This document shows, piece by piece, positions 1 through 6,485 of a stretch of 8,211 nucleotides of DNA. The stretch is taken from the NCBI GenBank assembly GCA_009774615.1, contig VSOC01000150.1:1-8211 (forward strand), read 5' to 3'. The position numbers and the translations under genes were made by a program. The DNA comes from Lachnospiraceae bacterium. GTDB taxonomy: Bacteria; Bacillota; Clostridia; Lachnospirales; Lachnospiraceae. Below the pieces are notes generated by a model. The model was not told the origin of the DNA. It worked only from the letters and a program-made list of their open reading frames with translations, and searched no databases. Within the stretch, counting starts at the first letter, position 1; each line of letters begins with the position of its first letter.

Positions 1-142
1 TGTTACTGTTCACACGTTCACAGCAACAGGCAAAAATCCATGAAAATCGCCTTCGTCGATGGGATTTTTGCTCACTGGCCCAGTTTAACCTACGGTCAGC
101 GCAGCAAGTGCGCAGACCTATGTGAACAGTAACTGTTTTTTT
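1..142. repeat. Structured inverted-repeat element with terminal T tract
   Basis: Bases 2-14 (GTTACTGTTCACA) are exactly complementary to 121-133, a 13-bp outer stem enclosing about 106 bases. Inside are two further hairpins. One pairs 30-39 with 62-71 (GCAAAAATCC with GGATTTTTGC, 10 bp). The other pairs 94-102 with 110-118, with one A-A mismatch and a 7-base loop. An 11-bp odd palindrome, ACTGG-C-CCAGT, lies at 74-84 between them. The outer stem is followed by TG and seven Ts (136-142), so as + strand RNA it could act as an elaborate intrinsic terminator for an upstream gene. No convincing reading frame crosses it. It could equally be a dispersed palindromic repeat or a MITE-like element. 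The left edge coincides with the window edge, so its true boundary is unknown. The pairing is seen directly; the role is inferred. Confidence 0.6.
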
Positions 143-171
143 CGCAGAGGGAAGGTTTGTGAAGTTTGGGC

Positions 172-199
172 TTTTCATTTGGGGAAAATCGATTATAAT
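172..199 (+). promoter_or_regulatory. Probable sigma-A promoter of the arginine operon
   Basis: A perfect -10 hexamer TATAAT lies at 194-199. A -35-like TTTTCA (4 of 6 matches to TTGACA) lies at 172-177 with a 16-bp spacer. Transcription would begin near 206, giving a leader of about 88 bases before argC. The site lies downstream of the T tract of the inverted-repeat element and upstream of the chosen argC start. This argues against the longer GTG-initiated reading frame that begins at 159, because its start would not be transcribed from here. Confidence 0.5.
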
Positions 200-261
200 A
201 GAGAAAGGTCTTGTTGCAGGTAATCGTATTTATTTCGGTTCGTTTATTCTGAACATTTTGG

Positions 262-275
262 AAAATATTTATTTT
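262..275 (+). promoter_or_regulatory. Candidate ArgR operator (ARG box)
   Basis: AAAATATTTATTTT is a 6+2+6 inverted repeat that contains the AAT-wwww-ATT core of ARG boxes. The outer T and A positions of the consensus are not matched. It lies in the argC leader just upstream of the ribosome binding site. A weaker half-site (ATTTATTTCG) occurs near 228-237. Repression of arg operons by ArgR/AhrC at such sites is well known in Bacillota. A/T-rich palindromes arise easily by chance, so this is tentative. Confidence 0.25.
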
Positions 276-293
276 AGGAAAGGAATGGGACGT

Positions 294-1334
294 ATGATAA
301 AGGTTGGAATTATTGGTGCTACGGGGTATGCCGGCGGGGAGCTGGCGAGATTGCTTCTGCAGAGGGATGATGTAGAGATTGTATGGTTTGGGTCGAAAAG
401 TTATGTGGATCAGAAGTATACATCGATTTATCAGAATATGTACCAGATGACGGATGCCGTGTGCAGGACGGATGATATGGAAGAACTGGCGGAAATGGCA
501 GATGTGATTTTTACGGCGACGCCGCAGGGATTTTGTGCTTCGGCGGTGAATGAAGGGATTTTAGGAAAGACGAAGGTCATTGATTTAAGTGCGGATTTCC
601 GCATTAAGGATGTTGGGGTTTATGAGGAGTGGTATAAAATCAGCCATGCAGCGCCGCAGTTGATTGAAGAGGCGGTGTACGGGCTTCCTGAGATTAACCG
701 GGAGAAGATTAAGGGAGCAAGACTGATTGCCAATCCGGGGTGTTATCCGACCTGTTCATTTTTAAGTATTTATCCGCTGGTTAAGGAAGGGCTGATTGAT
801 GTTTCAAGTTTGATTATTGATGCAAAGTCCGGGACTTCCGGGGCAGGCCGGGGGGCGAAGGTGAATAATCTGTACTGCGAAGTGAATGAGAGCATCAAGT
901 CCTATGGCGTGGCATCGCACAGGCATACACCGGAGATTGAGGAACAGCTTTCCTATGCAGCGGGGGAAGCTGTGGTGCTGAATTTTACGCCGCATCTGGT
1001 GCCGATGGATCGTGGGATTTTAATTACGGCTTATGCGTCGCTGAAAAATAAGATGAGTACGGAGGAGATTAGAGAGATCTATTGCCGGTATTATAAGGAA
1101 GAATTTTTTGTGCGGGTGCTGCCGCCGGAGGTCTGCCCGGAAACCCGCTGGGTGAAGGGGAGCAATTTTGTGGATGTAAATGTAAAGGTTGATCCCAGGA
1201 CAAACCGGGTGATTATTATGGGGGCAATGGACAATATGGTGAAGGGTGCAGCCGGACAGGCGATACAGAATATGAATCTTTTGTTTGATTTGCCGGAGGA
1301 TAAGGGGCTGCGGCTGATGCCGATGTTTCCGTGA
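294..1334 (+). CDS. argC: N-acetyl-gamma-glutamyl-phosphate reductase
   Basis: This is the cytoplasmic NADPH-dependent enzyme that reduces N-acetylglutamyl-5-phosphate to the semialdehyde, the third step of arginine synthesis. The 346-residue product is normal length for the short ArgC type. The N-terminal nucleotide-binding loop GATGYAGG is at residues 8-15. The catalytic cysteine is Cys150 in NPGCYPT. The SGTSGAGRG segment is at 179-187, and the conserved histidine is His211 in HRHTPEI. The ATG at 294 is chosen because AGGAAAGG (276-283) sits 10 bases upstream and the protein then begins MIKVGIIGATG as in the family. The frame stays open upstream to a GTG at 159, but those residues match nothing typical and the predicted promoter lies inside them. 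An ATG at 285 is too close to the ribosome binding site. It is the first gene of the operon. Confidence 0.95.
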   Translation: MIKVGIIGATGYAGGELARLLLQRDDVEIVWFGSKSYVDQKYTSIYQNMYQMTDAVCRTDDMEELAEMADVIFTATPQGFCASAVNEGILGKTKVIDLSADFRIKDVGVYEEWYKISHAAPQLIEEAVYGLPEINREKIKGARLIANPGCYPTCSFLSIYPLVKEGLIDVSSLIIDAKSGTSGAGRGAKVNNLYCEVNESIKSYGVASHRHTPEIEEQLSYAAGEAVVLNFTPHLVPMDRGILITAYASLKNKMSTEEIREIYCRYYKEEFFVRVLPPEVCPETRWVKGSNFVDVNVKVDPRTNRVIIMGAMDNMVKGAAGQAIQNMNLLFDLPEDKGLRLMPMFP

Positions 1335-1388
1335 TTAGCTGAGCAGTTTCTGTGATTGGCTTAACAGTTTTCGTGATTGATTTTTCAT
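1326..1388 (+). repeat. Three imperfect 21-bp tandem repeats across the argC stop
   Basis: Units start at 1326, 1347 and 1368, each 21 bases long. They share TTT(T/C)(C/T)GTGATT; the first two also share GCT and end in CAG, while the third diverges after GTGATTG. The first unit contains the argC stop codon. Because the period is seven codons, the later units place further in-frame TGA codons downstream, with a TAA between them. The array ends about 20 bases before the next gene's start. No strong hairpin is formed. The repetition is visible directly; any function is unknown. Confidence 0.7.
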
Positions 1389-1407
1389 AGAAAGAGGATA
1401 AAGGACA

Positions 1408-1872
1408 ATGCCAGGTACATTTGATATTCTGATCCGGGAAATGATTCCTGCGGATTATCCCGCGGTGTTTAAGCTTTGGGAGGGAATAAAGGGGTTTGGA
1501 ATCCGTTCGATTGACGATTCGGAGGAGGGAATTATCCGGTTTTTAAAGAGAAATCCAAATACCAGTGCGGTGGCAGTGCAGAATGGGCAGATTATCGGTG
1601 ATATTTTGTGCGGTCATGACGGGCGGACGGGATATTTTTATCATGTCTGTGTGGCAGAAAATTACCGCAAGCATGGGATTGGATACGAGATGGCGCGTTT
1701 TTGCATGGCAGCGCTTCGCCGGGAAGGGATTAATAAAATCAGCTTGATTGCGTTTAAGTCAAATGTGGTGGGCAATGCCTTCTGGCAGGGGCTTGGCTGG
1801 CAGGGGCGTGAGGATGTAAATTTGTATGAGATTGTGCTGAATGAGGAAAATGTGACGAAGTTTGTGCTGTAA
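1408..1872 (+). CDS. GNAT-family N-acetyltransferase (YpeA/RimI-like)
   Basis: The product is a single-domain, 154-residue acetyl-CoA-dependent acetyltransferase, presumably cytoplasmic. The acetyl-CoA pyrophosphate-binding motif R-K-H-G-I-G is at residues 87-92, preceded by the beta-4 strand YFYHVCVAE (76-84). Motif B, GNAFWQGLGW, is at 122-131. The N-terminus (IREMIPADYPAVFKLWE) resembles YpeA-like proteins. The ATG at 1408 has AGAGG ten bases upstream (1393-1397) and AAAGGA closer in. It lies between argC and argJ, 73 bases after argC, so it is probably cotranscribed. The substrate cannot be read from the sequence. An N-acetylglutamate synthase role is conceivable, since some bacteria use single-domain GNAT enzymes for that step. 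Modification of another small molecule or a protein N-terminus is equally possible. The fold assignment is secure; the substrate is not. Confidence 0.85.
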   Translation: MPGTFDILIREMIPADYPAVFKLWEGIKGFGIRSIDDSEEGIIRFLKRNPNTSAVAVQNGQIIGDILCGHDGRTGYFYHVCVAENYRKHGIGYEMARFCMAALRREGINKISLIAFKSNVVGNAFWQGLGWQGREDVNLYEIVLNEENVTKFVL

Positions 1873-1988
1873 GGGAATATGTTTTCTGGGACAACAGGCG
1901 GAAGAAAACAGGTTTTCAGGCTTTCGGAAATGGAGAAAACAGATGTTTTCGATGAATAAAAAGAAGAAAGAGAACAGGAGAAAAGAAG

Positions 1989-3218
1989 ATGGAGATAAAG
2001 AAAACAGAAGGCGGAGTAACCGCGGCAAAGGGGTTTTTGGCGGCGTCCTGTGCGGCAGGAATTAAGTACCAGGGGCGGCAGGATATGGCAATGATTTACA
2101 GTGAACTTCCCTGCAAATCGGCGGGAACCTTTACGACGAATGTGGTAAAAGCGGCTCCGGTGAAATGGGATCGGAAGCAGGTGGAGAGCGGAGAAGCCGC
2201 CCAGGCAGTCGTAGTTAATGCCGGGATTGCCAATGCCTGTACCGGGGAAGAGGGAATGGAGTATTGCCGGAGGACGGCAGCAGCAGCGGGAGCGGCGCTG
2301 GGGATTGCCCCGGGGGCGGTTTTAGTGGCTTCGACCGGGGTAATTGGAAAGCAGCTTCCCATGGATCGGATTGAGGCCGGGGTAAAGATGCTGGCGAAGG
2401 ATCTGGGCAGCGGCCTGGATAAGGGCGAGGCGGCTTCGCGGGCAATTATGACGACGGATACGAAGAATAAGCAGGTGGCAGTGCAGGTGGAACTTGGCGG
2501 CGCTCTGGTGACGGTCGGCGGCATGTGCAAGGGTTCCGGGATGATTCATCCGAATATGTGCACGATGTTAAGTTTTGTGACGACCGATGCGGCAATCAGC
2601 AAGGAACTTTTGGTGGAGGCCCTGCGGGAGGATATTAAGGATACCTACAATATGATTTCCGTGGACGGGGACACTTCGACGAATGATACGGTGCTTTTAT
2701 TGGCGAACGGCATGGCGGGGAATAAGGAAATTGCGGATAAAGATGAGGATTATCAGCGTTTCTGCCAGGCCCTGCATGTGGTGAATGAAACGCTTGCAAA
2801 GAAGATGGCAGGGGACGGCGAGGGCTGTACGGCATTGTTTGAGGTGACGGTGAAAGGAGCCGAGAGCAAGGCGCAGGCGGTGACTCTGGCAAAATCGGTA
2901 ATCACCTCGAATCTGACCAAGGCGGCAATCTTTGGCCACGATGCCAACTGGGGACGGATTTTATGCGCCATGGGCTATTCCGGCGCAGAATTTGACCCGG
3001 AAAAGGTGGATTTATTCTTTGAAAGTGCGGCGGGAAAGCTGCAGATTATTGAAAACGGTGTAGCCCTTGATTACAGTGAAGAAGAGGCGACAAAGATACT
3101 GTCCGAGTCGGAAGTGACGGCGGTTGCGGATATTAAAATGGGTGATTTTACGGCAACGGCCTGGGGCTGCGATCTGACCTTTGACTATGTAAAGATTAAT
3201 GCGGATTATCGTTCGTAG
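1989..3218 (+). CDS. argJ: Glutamate N-acetyltransferase / ornithine acetyltransferase
   Basis: ArgJ transfers the acetyl group from N-acetylornithine to glutamate, releasing ornithine and closing the acetyl cycle of arginine synthesis. The 409-residue precursor has normal family length and cleaves itself into alpha and beta chains at an internal threonine. The oxyanion-hole residues are in ASTGVIG (114-120, with Thr116 and Gly117). The cleavage motif KGSGMIHPNM-C-T is at 181-192, with Thr192 as nucleophile. The residue before it is cysteine (191) rather than the usual alanine. The C-terminal GHDANWGR (316-323) is typical. AGGAG (1976-1980) lies 8 bases before the ATG. Whether it also uses acetyl-CoA, making it bifunctional, cannot be told from sequence. 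No classical argA is present here, and the adjacent GNAT gene is another possible source of first-step activity. Confidence 0.95.
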   Translation: MEIKKTEGGVTAAKGFLAASCAAGIKYQGRQDMAMIYSELPCKSAGTFTTNVVKAAPVKWDRKQVESGEAAQAVVVNAGIANACTGEEGMEYCRRTAAAAGAALGIAPGAVLVASTGVIGKQLPMDRIEAGVKMLAKDLGSGLDKGEAASRAIMTTDTKNKQVAVQVELGGALVTVGGMCKGSGMIHPNMCTMLSFVTTDAAISKELLVEALREDIKDTYNMISVDGDTSTNDTVLLLANGMAGNKEIADKDEDYQRFCQALHVVNETLAKKMAGDGEGCTALFEVTVKGAESKAQAVTLAKSVITSNLTKAAIFGHDANWGRILCAMGYSGAEFDPEKVDLFFESAAGKLQIIENGVALDYSEEEATKILSESEVTAVADIKMGDFTATAWGCDLTFDYVKINADYRS

Positions 3219-3280
3219 AATAGAAAAATCGGATAGTTCCTGATGAAAAAGGAAAGAAATAAATCAGAAGTTACCACATT

Positions 3281-3368
3281 CAAAACAAAGACATAAGGCA
3301 GGAAACTAAGCCGGAGTGATGAAATAAAATAAAGAAATAAGGCAGGAAACTAAGCCGGAAATATGAAA
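3281..3368 (+). repeat. Tandem 44-bp duplication upstream of argB
   Basis: Two adjacent 44-base units (3281-3324 and 3325-3368) share an identical 23-base core, at 3293-3315 and 3337-3359. The core begins ATAAGGCAGGAAAC and ends TAAGCCGGA. The flanking A-rich parts also match with a few changes. The array fills much of the 191-base spacer between argJ and argB. Each core has a possible short GGC/GCC stem but no T tract, so it does not look like a terminator. The function is unknown. Confidence 0.75.
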
Positions 3369-3409
3369 TAAAACAGGCATAAAAGAATAGTAACAGGAGG
3401 ATGACTATC

Positions 3410-4309
3410 ATGGAAATGGACCCAATTATTATGCAGAAAGCGGCGACGCTGATTGAAGCGCTGCCTTATATTCAGCGGTTTAACCGGAAGATTATCGTGG
3501 TAAAATACGGCGGGAGCGCAATGGTTGACGAGGAGTTAAAGCGTCAGGTGATTCAGGATGTTGTGCTGCTGAAATTAACGGGATTTAAGCCGATTATCGT
3601 CCATGGCGGCGGGAAGGAAATCAGCCGCTGGGTTGGAAAAGTGGGGATGGAACCGCATTTTGTCAATGGGCTTCGGGTGACCGATGAGGATACGATGGAA
3701 ATTGCCGAGATGGTACTTAATAAGGTAAATAAGAGTCTAGTGCAGCTGGTCAATGAACTTGGGGTGAATGCCGTCGGTATCAGCGGCAAGGACGGTACGA
3801 TGTTAAAGTGTAAGAAGAAGTATTCCGGCGGTGAAGATATCGGGTTTGTCGGCGAGGTGGAGGAAGTGAATCCCAAGATTATTTATGATCTTCTGGAAAA
3901 GGATTTTCTTCCGATTATCTGTCCGATTGGTTTTGATGAAAACTTCCTTTCGTATAATATTAATGCTGATGATGCCGCCTGTGCCATTGCCCGTGCGATG
4001 AAGGCGGAAAAGCTGGCTTTTCTTACGGATGTCGAGGGTGTTTACCGGGATTTTGAAGATAAAAATTCTTTGATTTCCGAGATTACCGTGGACGAGGCGC
4101 AGGAGTTTGTTGCCGGGGGCGGACTTGGGGGCGGGATGCTTCCGAAGCTGCAGAATTGTATCGATGCCATCCGGGAAGGCGTGTCCAGGGTACATATTCT
4201 GGACGGACGGATTCCGCACTGTCTGCTGCTGGAAATCTTTACAAATAAGGGAATCGGTACGGCGATTTTAAATGACAGAGAAGAGCGTTATTATCACGAA
4301 GATAAGTAA
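3410..4309 (+). CDS. argB: Acetylglutamate kinase
   Basis: ArgB phosphorylates N-acetylglutamate with ATP, the step usually feedback-controlled in acetyl-recycling pathways. The 299-residue protein has the amino-acid-kinase signatures: KYGGSAM at 32-38 (catalytic Lys32), HGGG at 65-68, GLRVTD at 87-92, NINADDA at 183-189 and GGMLPK at 241-246 (Lys246). The first 25 or so residues include EALPYIQRF, the N-terminal helix found in hexameric arginine-inhibited kinases such as the Pseudomonas and Thermotoga enzymes. The C-terminal LLEIFTNKGIGT also fits that class, so arginine inhibition is a reasonable inference. The start at 3410 is preferred because AGGAGG (3395-3400) is 9 bases upstream. The in-frame ATG at 3401 directly abuts that site. 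Confidence 0.95.
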   Translation: MEMDPIIMQKAATLIEALPYIQRFNRKIIVVKYGGSAMVDEELKRQVIQDVVLLKLTGFKPIIVHGGGKEISRWVGKVGMEPHFVNGLRVTDEDTMEIAEMVLNKVNKSLVQLVNELGVNAVGISGKDGTMLKCKKKYSGGEDIGFVGEVEEVNPKIIYDLLEKDFLPIICPIGFDENFLSYNINADDAACAIARAMKAEKLAFLTDVEGVYRDFEDKNSLISEITVDEAQEFVAGGGLGGGMLPKLQNCIDAIREGVSRVHILDGRIPHCLLLEIFTNKGIGTAILNDREERYYHEDK

Positions 4310-4317
4310 TTGGAAGC

Positions 4318-4369
4318 AGAAAAATAAGGCTTGTTGGAATTATTTAGAAAAATAAGGCTTATCGGAATT
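4318..4369 (+). repeat. Tandem 28-bp-period repeat upstream of argD
   Basis: AGAAAAATAAGGCTT occurs at 4318-4332 and again at 4346-4360. Each copy is followed by a near-identical tail ending in GGAATT, giving 24-base units with a 28-base period. The second unit contains the odd palindrome ATAAG-G-CTTAT (4352-4362). The array occupies most of the 80-base argB-argD spacer and ends near the argD ribosome binding site. It shares the short string AATAAGGC with the repeat upstream of argB. Confidence 0.7.
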
Positions 4370-4389
4370 GGAAAGGAATAAAGATTATC

Positions 4390-5652
4390 ATGGAAAACGG
4401 ACAAAACAAAGAAGAACAAAATCAAATAGAATCGTATAATACAGAAGCAAATCAGGAAGCCTGGATTTCGCAGGGGGAAGAAACCCTTTATAAGACCTAT
4501 AACCGCTTTCCGGTCGTGTTTGAGCGCGGGGAAGGACTGCATTTGTATGATACGGACGGGAAGCAATACCTGGATTTTTTTGCGGGAATTGCGGTAAATG
4601 CGCTAGGTTACGGGGATGAGGAATATACAGAATATATCAAGGAACAGGCAGGAAAGCTTCTGCATATTTCTAATTATTTTTATAATACGCCGTCAATTAA
4701 GGCTGGAGAAAAGCTTTTAAAGGCTTCGCAGATGGACAAGGTATTTTTTACCAACAGCGGTACGGAGGCAATTGAAGGAGCGCTGAAAATTGCCCGAAGG
4801 TATGGGTTTAATAAGGGGATTTCTGCGGAAAAAAGTAAGATAATTGCCATGAAAAACTCCTTCCACGGAAGAAGTTTAGGGGCGCTTTCCGTGACGGGAA
4901 ATGACCATTATCAGGAGCCATTTAAGCCCTTAATTCCAGGGATTTGCTTTGCGGATTTTAATGATTTGGACAGTGTGAAAGCGCTGATGGATGAAAATAC
5001 CTGCGCTGTTATTATGGAAACCGTGCAGGGGGAGGGCGGAATTTATCCGGCTTCGGAAGCGTTTATTACCGGGGTTCGGGCGCTTTGCGATCAGTACGAT
5101 GCATTACTGATTCTTGATGAAATTCAGTGTGGTATGGGGCGGACAGGGAAGATGTTTGCCTGGCAGCATTACCCGGTGAAGCCGGATGTGATGACGACGG
5201 CAAAAGCACTGGGGAACGGCGTCCCGGTCGGCGCATTTCTGGCCCGGGGAAAGGCAGCATCGGCGATGGTTCCGGGCGACCACGGCAGCACTTACGGCGG
5301 AAATCCTTTTGTTGGCGCAGCGGCTGAGAAGGTTTTGGATATCTTTGCATCAAGAAAGCTTGCAGAACATGCCGAAGAGATGGGAAACTATCTATGGGAA
5401 AAACTGGAAGAAATAAAAGCAAAGTATTCGGTGGTGAAGGATCACCGCGGTATGGGGCTTTTGCAGGGATTGGAACTCTCGATTTCGGCGGGGGAAATTA
5501 TCCGCAGGGCATTGCTTGAAGAACGTCTGGTCTTGATTAATGCCGGGGCAAATATCATCCGTTTTGTTCCGCCGCTGGTGATTGAAAAGGAAGATGTTGA
5601 CGAGATGGTCAGGAGGCTTTCTAAGGTGATGGAGGAGGTTGTAAATGGATAA
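4390..5652 (+). CDS. argD: Acetylornithine aminotransferase
   Basis: This class III, pyridoxal-phosphate-dependent aminotransferase converts N-acetylglutamate semialdehyde and glutamate to N-acetylornithine and 2-oxoglutarate. Diagnostic segments are NSGTEA (122-127), FHGR (158-161), QGEGG (213-217), LDEIQCGMGRTG (242-253), the cofactor lysine Lys272 in TTAKALGNG, and GSTYGGNP (299-306). The product is 420 residues. That is about 20 longer than many ArgD proteins, because of a hydrophilic Gln/Glu/Asn-rich N-terminal extension before the conserved region. No other in-frame ATG exists before residue 115, so the start is well supported. GAAAGGA (4371-4377) lies 12 bases upstream, slightly far. 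The order after argB fits acetylornithine transamination rather than GABA or succinylornithine use. The stop overlaps the next small frame. Confidence 0.93.
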   Translation: MENGQNKEEQNQIESYNTEANQEAWISQGEETLYKTYNRFPVVFERGEGLHLYDTDGKQYLDFFAGIAVNALGYGDEEYTEYIKEQAGKLLHISNYFYNTPSIKAGEKLLKASQMDKVFFTNSGTEAIEGALKIARRYGFNKGISAEKSKIIAMKNSFHGRSLGALSVTGNDHYQEPFKPLIPGICFADFNDLDSVKALMDENTCAVIMETVQGEGGIYPASEAFITGVRALCDQYDALLILDEIQCGMGRTGKMFAWQHYPVKPDVMTTAKALGNGVPVGAFLARGKAASAMVPGDHGSTYGGNPFVGAAAEKVLDIFASRKLAEHAEEMGNYLWEKLEEIKAKYSVVKDHRGMGLLQGLELSISAGEIIRRALLEERLVLINAGANIIRFVPPLVIEKEDVDEMVRRLSKVMEEVVNG

Positions 5653-5731
5653 GGCAATAAGTTGGTTTTCTATGCCCGTTGGTGTTCAGATTTCTAATGT
5701 CGGAAGTGAAGTTCATCGGGCAGTAAGATGA
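5645..5731 (+). pseudogene. 28-codon frame overlapping argD, probable truncated small protein
   Basis: An ATG at 5645 overlaps the argD stop by 8 bases and is preceded by a very strong ribosome binding site, GGAGGAGG (5631-5638), 6 bases upstream. The 28-residue product starts MDKAISWFSMPVGVQ and ends EVHRAVR at a TGA. From memory, small clostridial proteins of unknown function, of roughly 90-100 residues, begin with a similar PVG-QVSN-GSEV-RAI-RWKN pattern. Here the TGA sits where that family has Trp, and the next codons read Lys-Asn. A second in-frame stop follows at 5765. This suggests a gene cut down by a nonsense change plus loss of its body. It could instead be a translated small protein or a coupling peptide. 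The reading frame and the ribosome binding site are certain; the family link is moderate. Confidence 0.5.
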
Positions 5732-5777
5732 AAAAATGCAGGCAGCCATGTACAAATTGTTCATTAATGGAGGGAAA

Positions 5778-6413
5778 ATGGAACAAAGGATTGGACAGGA
5801 TAAGGTAGAAGATTTTTTAGAAAAATTGTCATCGAAGGCACCGGTTCCGGGCGGCGGCGGGGCGTCGGCAGTGGGTGCAGCCATAGGAAACGGGCTGGGA
5901 CAGATGGTGGCTAATCTTACGATTGGAAAGAAAAAATATAAGGACGCAGAACCGGAAATTCAGGAATTATTAGGAAAAATGGAGGTGCTTAAGAAGGAAT
6001 TTATGCGTCTGGCAGATGCCGATGCTGAGGTTTTTGCACCTTTGGCGGCGTCCTACAGCCTTCCTTCCGGGACAGAGGAGGAAAAGGCCAAAAAGGATGA
6101 AATTATGGAAAAAAATCTTCTTGCGGCCACCCTTATTCCGATAGAAATTATGGAAAAATCAATCCATATGCTTGATATTTTAGAGGTTCTTGGGAAGAAG
6201 GGAAGCCGGATGGCAATCAGCGATGTGGGTGTAGGCGTACAGTTTGTGCGTGCGGCACTGCTTGGGGCGGTAATGAATGTGTATATTAACACGAAATCCA
6301 TGAAAGTCCGAAAAAAAGCTGAAGAATTAAATGCCTATGCGGACAGCATGGTTGCCAGAGGGACGAAAAAGGCAGATAGGATTTATCAGGAAGTTTTGCG
6401 TGCATTGCGTTAG
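5778..6413 (+). CDS. fchA: Methenyltetrahydrofolate cyclohydrolase, FTCD cyclodeaminase-like
   Basis: The 211-residue protein belongs to the formiminotransferase-cyclodeaminase C-terminal domain family. Its stand-alone members in clostridia (FchA) hydrolyse 5,10-methenyl-THF to 10-formyl-THF, and some act on formimino-THF instead. Visible family features are APVPGGGGASA (21-31), MVANLTIGKKKY (43-54), LADADAEVF (78-86) and the C-terminal block SDVGVG then GAVMNVYIN (148-171). The ATG at 5778 is chosen because GGAGGG (5769-5774) lies 3 bases upstream and the protein then begins at the usual family N-terminus. In-frame ATGs at 5736 and 5748 lack a clear ribosome binding site. folD follows 72 bases later, so the pair probably acts in one pathway. 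With no histidine-degradation genes nearby, cyclohydrolase is the better reading than cyclodeaminase. Confidence 0.82.
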   Translation: MEQRIGQDKVEDFLEKLSSKAPVPGGGGASAVGAAIGNGLGQMVANLTIGKKKYKDAEPEIQELLGKMEVLKKEFMRLADADAEVFAPLAASYSLPSGTEEEKAKKDEIMEKNLLAATLIPIEIMEKSIHMLDILEVLGKKGSRMAISDVGVGVQFVRAALLGAVMNVYINTKSMKVRKKAEELNAYADSMVARGTKKADRIYQEVLRALR

Positions 6414-6485
6414 GGGCTGCAGACAGGATGAATGGAAAAAGCGGACTGGAATTTTATGAATCCAGTATGCGGGAGCGGAGGAAAA

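Noticed and set aside
159..293. Upstream extension of argC from a GTG at 159, adding 45 residues
   Set aside because: The extension overlaps the likely promoter, has no family resemblance, and the ATG at 294 has a well-spaced ribosome binding site and a typical ArgC N-terminus.
206..293. T-box or other known riboswitch in the argC leader
   Set aside because: The leader is only about 88 bases long, with no T-box motif and no terminator hairpin.
1879..1959. 26-codon frame (begins MFSGTTGGRKQ) between the GNAT gene and argJ
   Set aside because: The ribosome binding site is poor (AGGG only 3 bases upstream), there is no recognisable family, and the sequence is dominated by the GTTTTC/GAAAAC repeats.
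2096..2530. 144-codon antisense frame opposite argJ
   Set aside because: It is rich in Pro, Ala, Ser and Thr, as expected from the complement of a GC-rich coding sequence, and it lacks a ribosome binding site. It is a shadow of argJ.
3281..3368. CRISPR-like array upstream of argB
   Set aside because: There are only two directly adjacent imperfect units, with no spacers of uniform length and no cas genes. It is a simple tandem duplication.
3803..4219. 138-codon antisense frame opposite argB
   Set aside because: It lies wholly inside a clearly functional argB, with no ribosome binding site or domain pattern. It is a shadow frame.
5736..5777. Longer fchA starts at 5736 or 5748
   Set aside because: There is no convincing ribosome binding site, and the extra residues overlap the decayed frame after argD. 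GGAGGG points to 5778.
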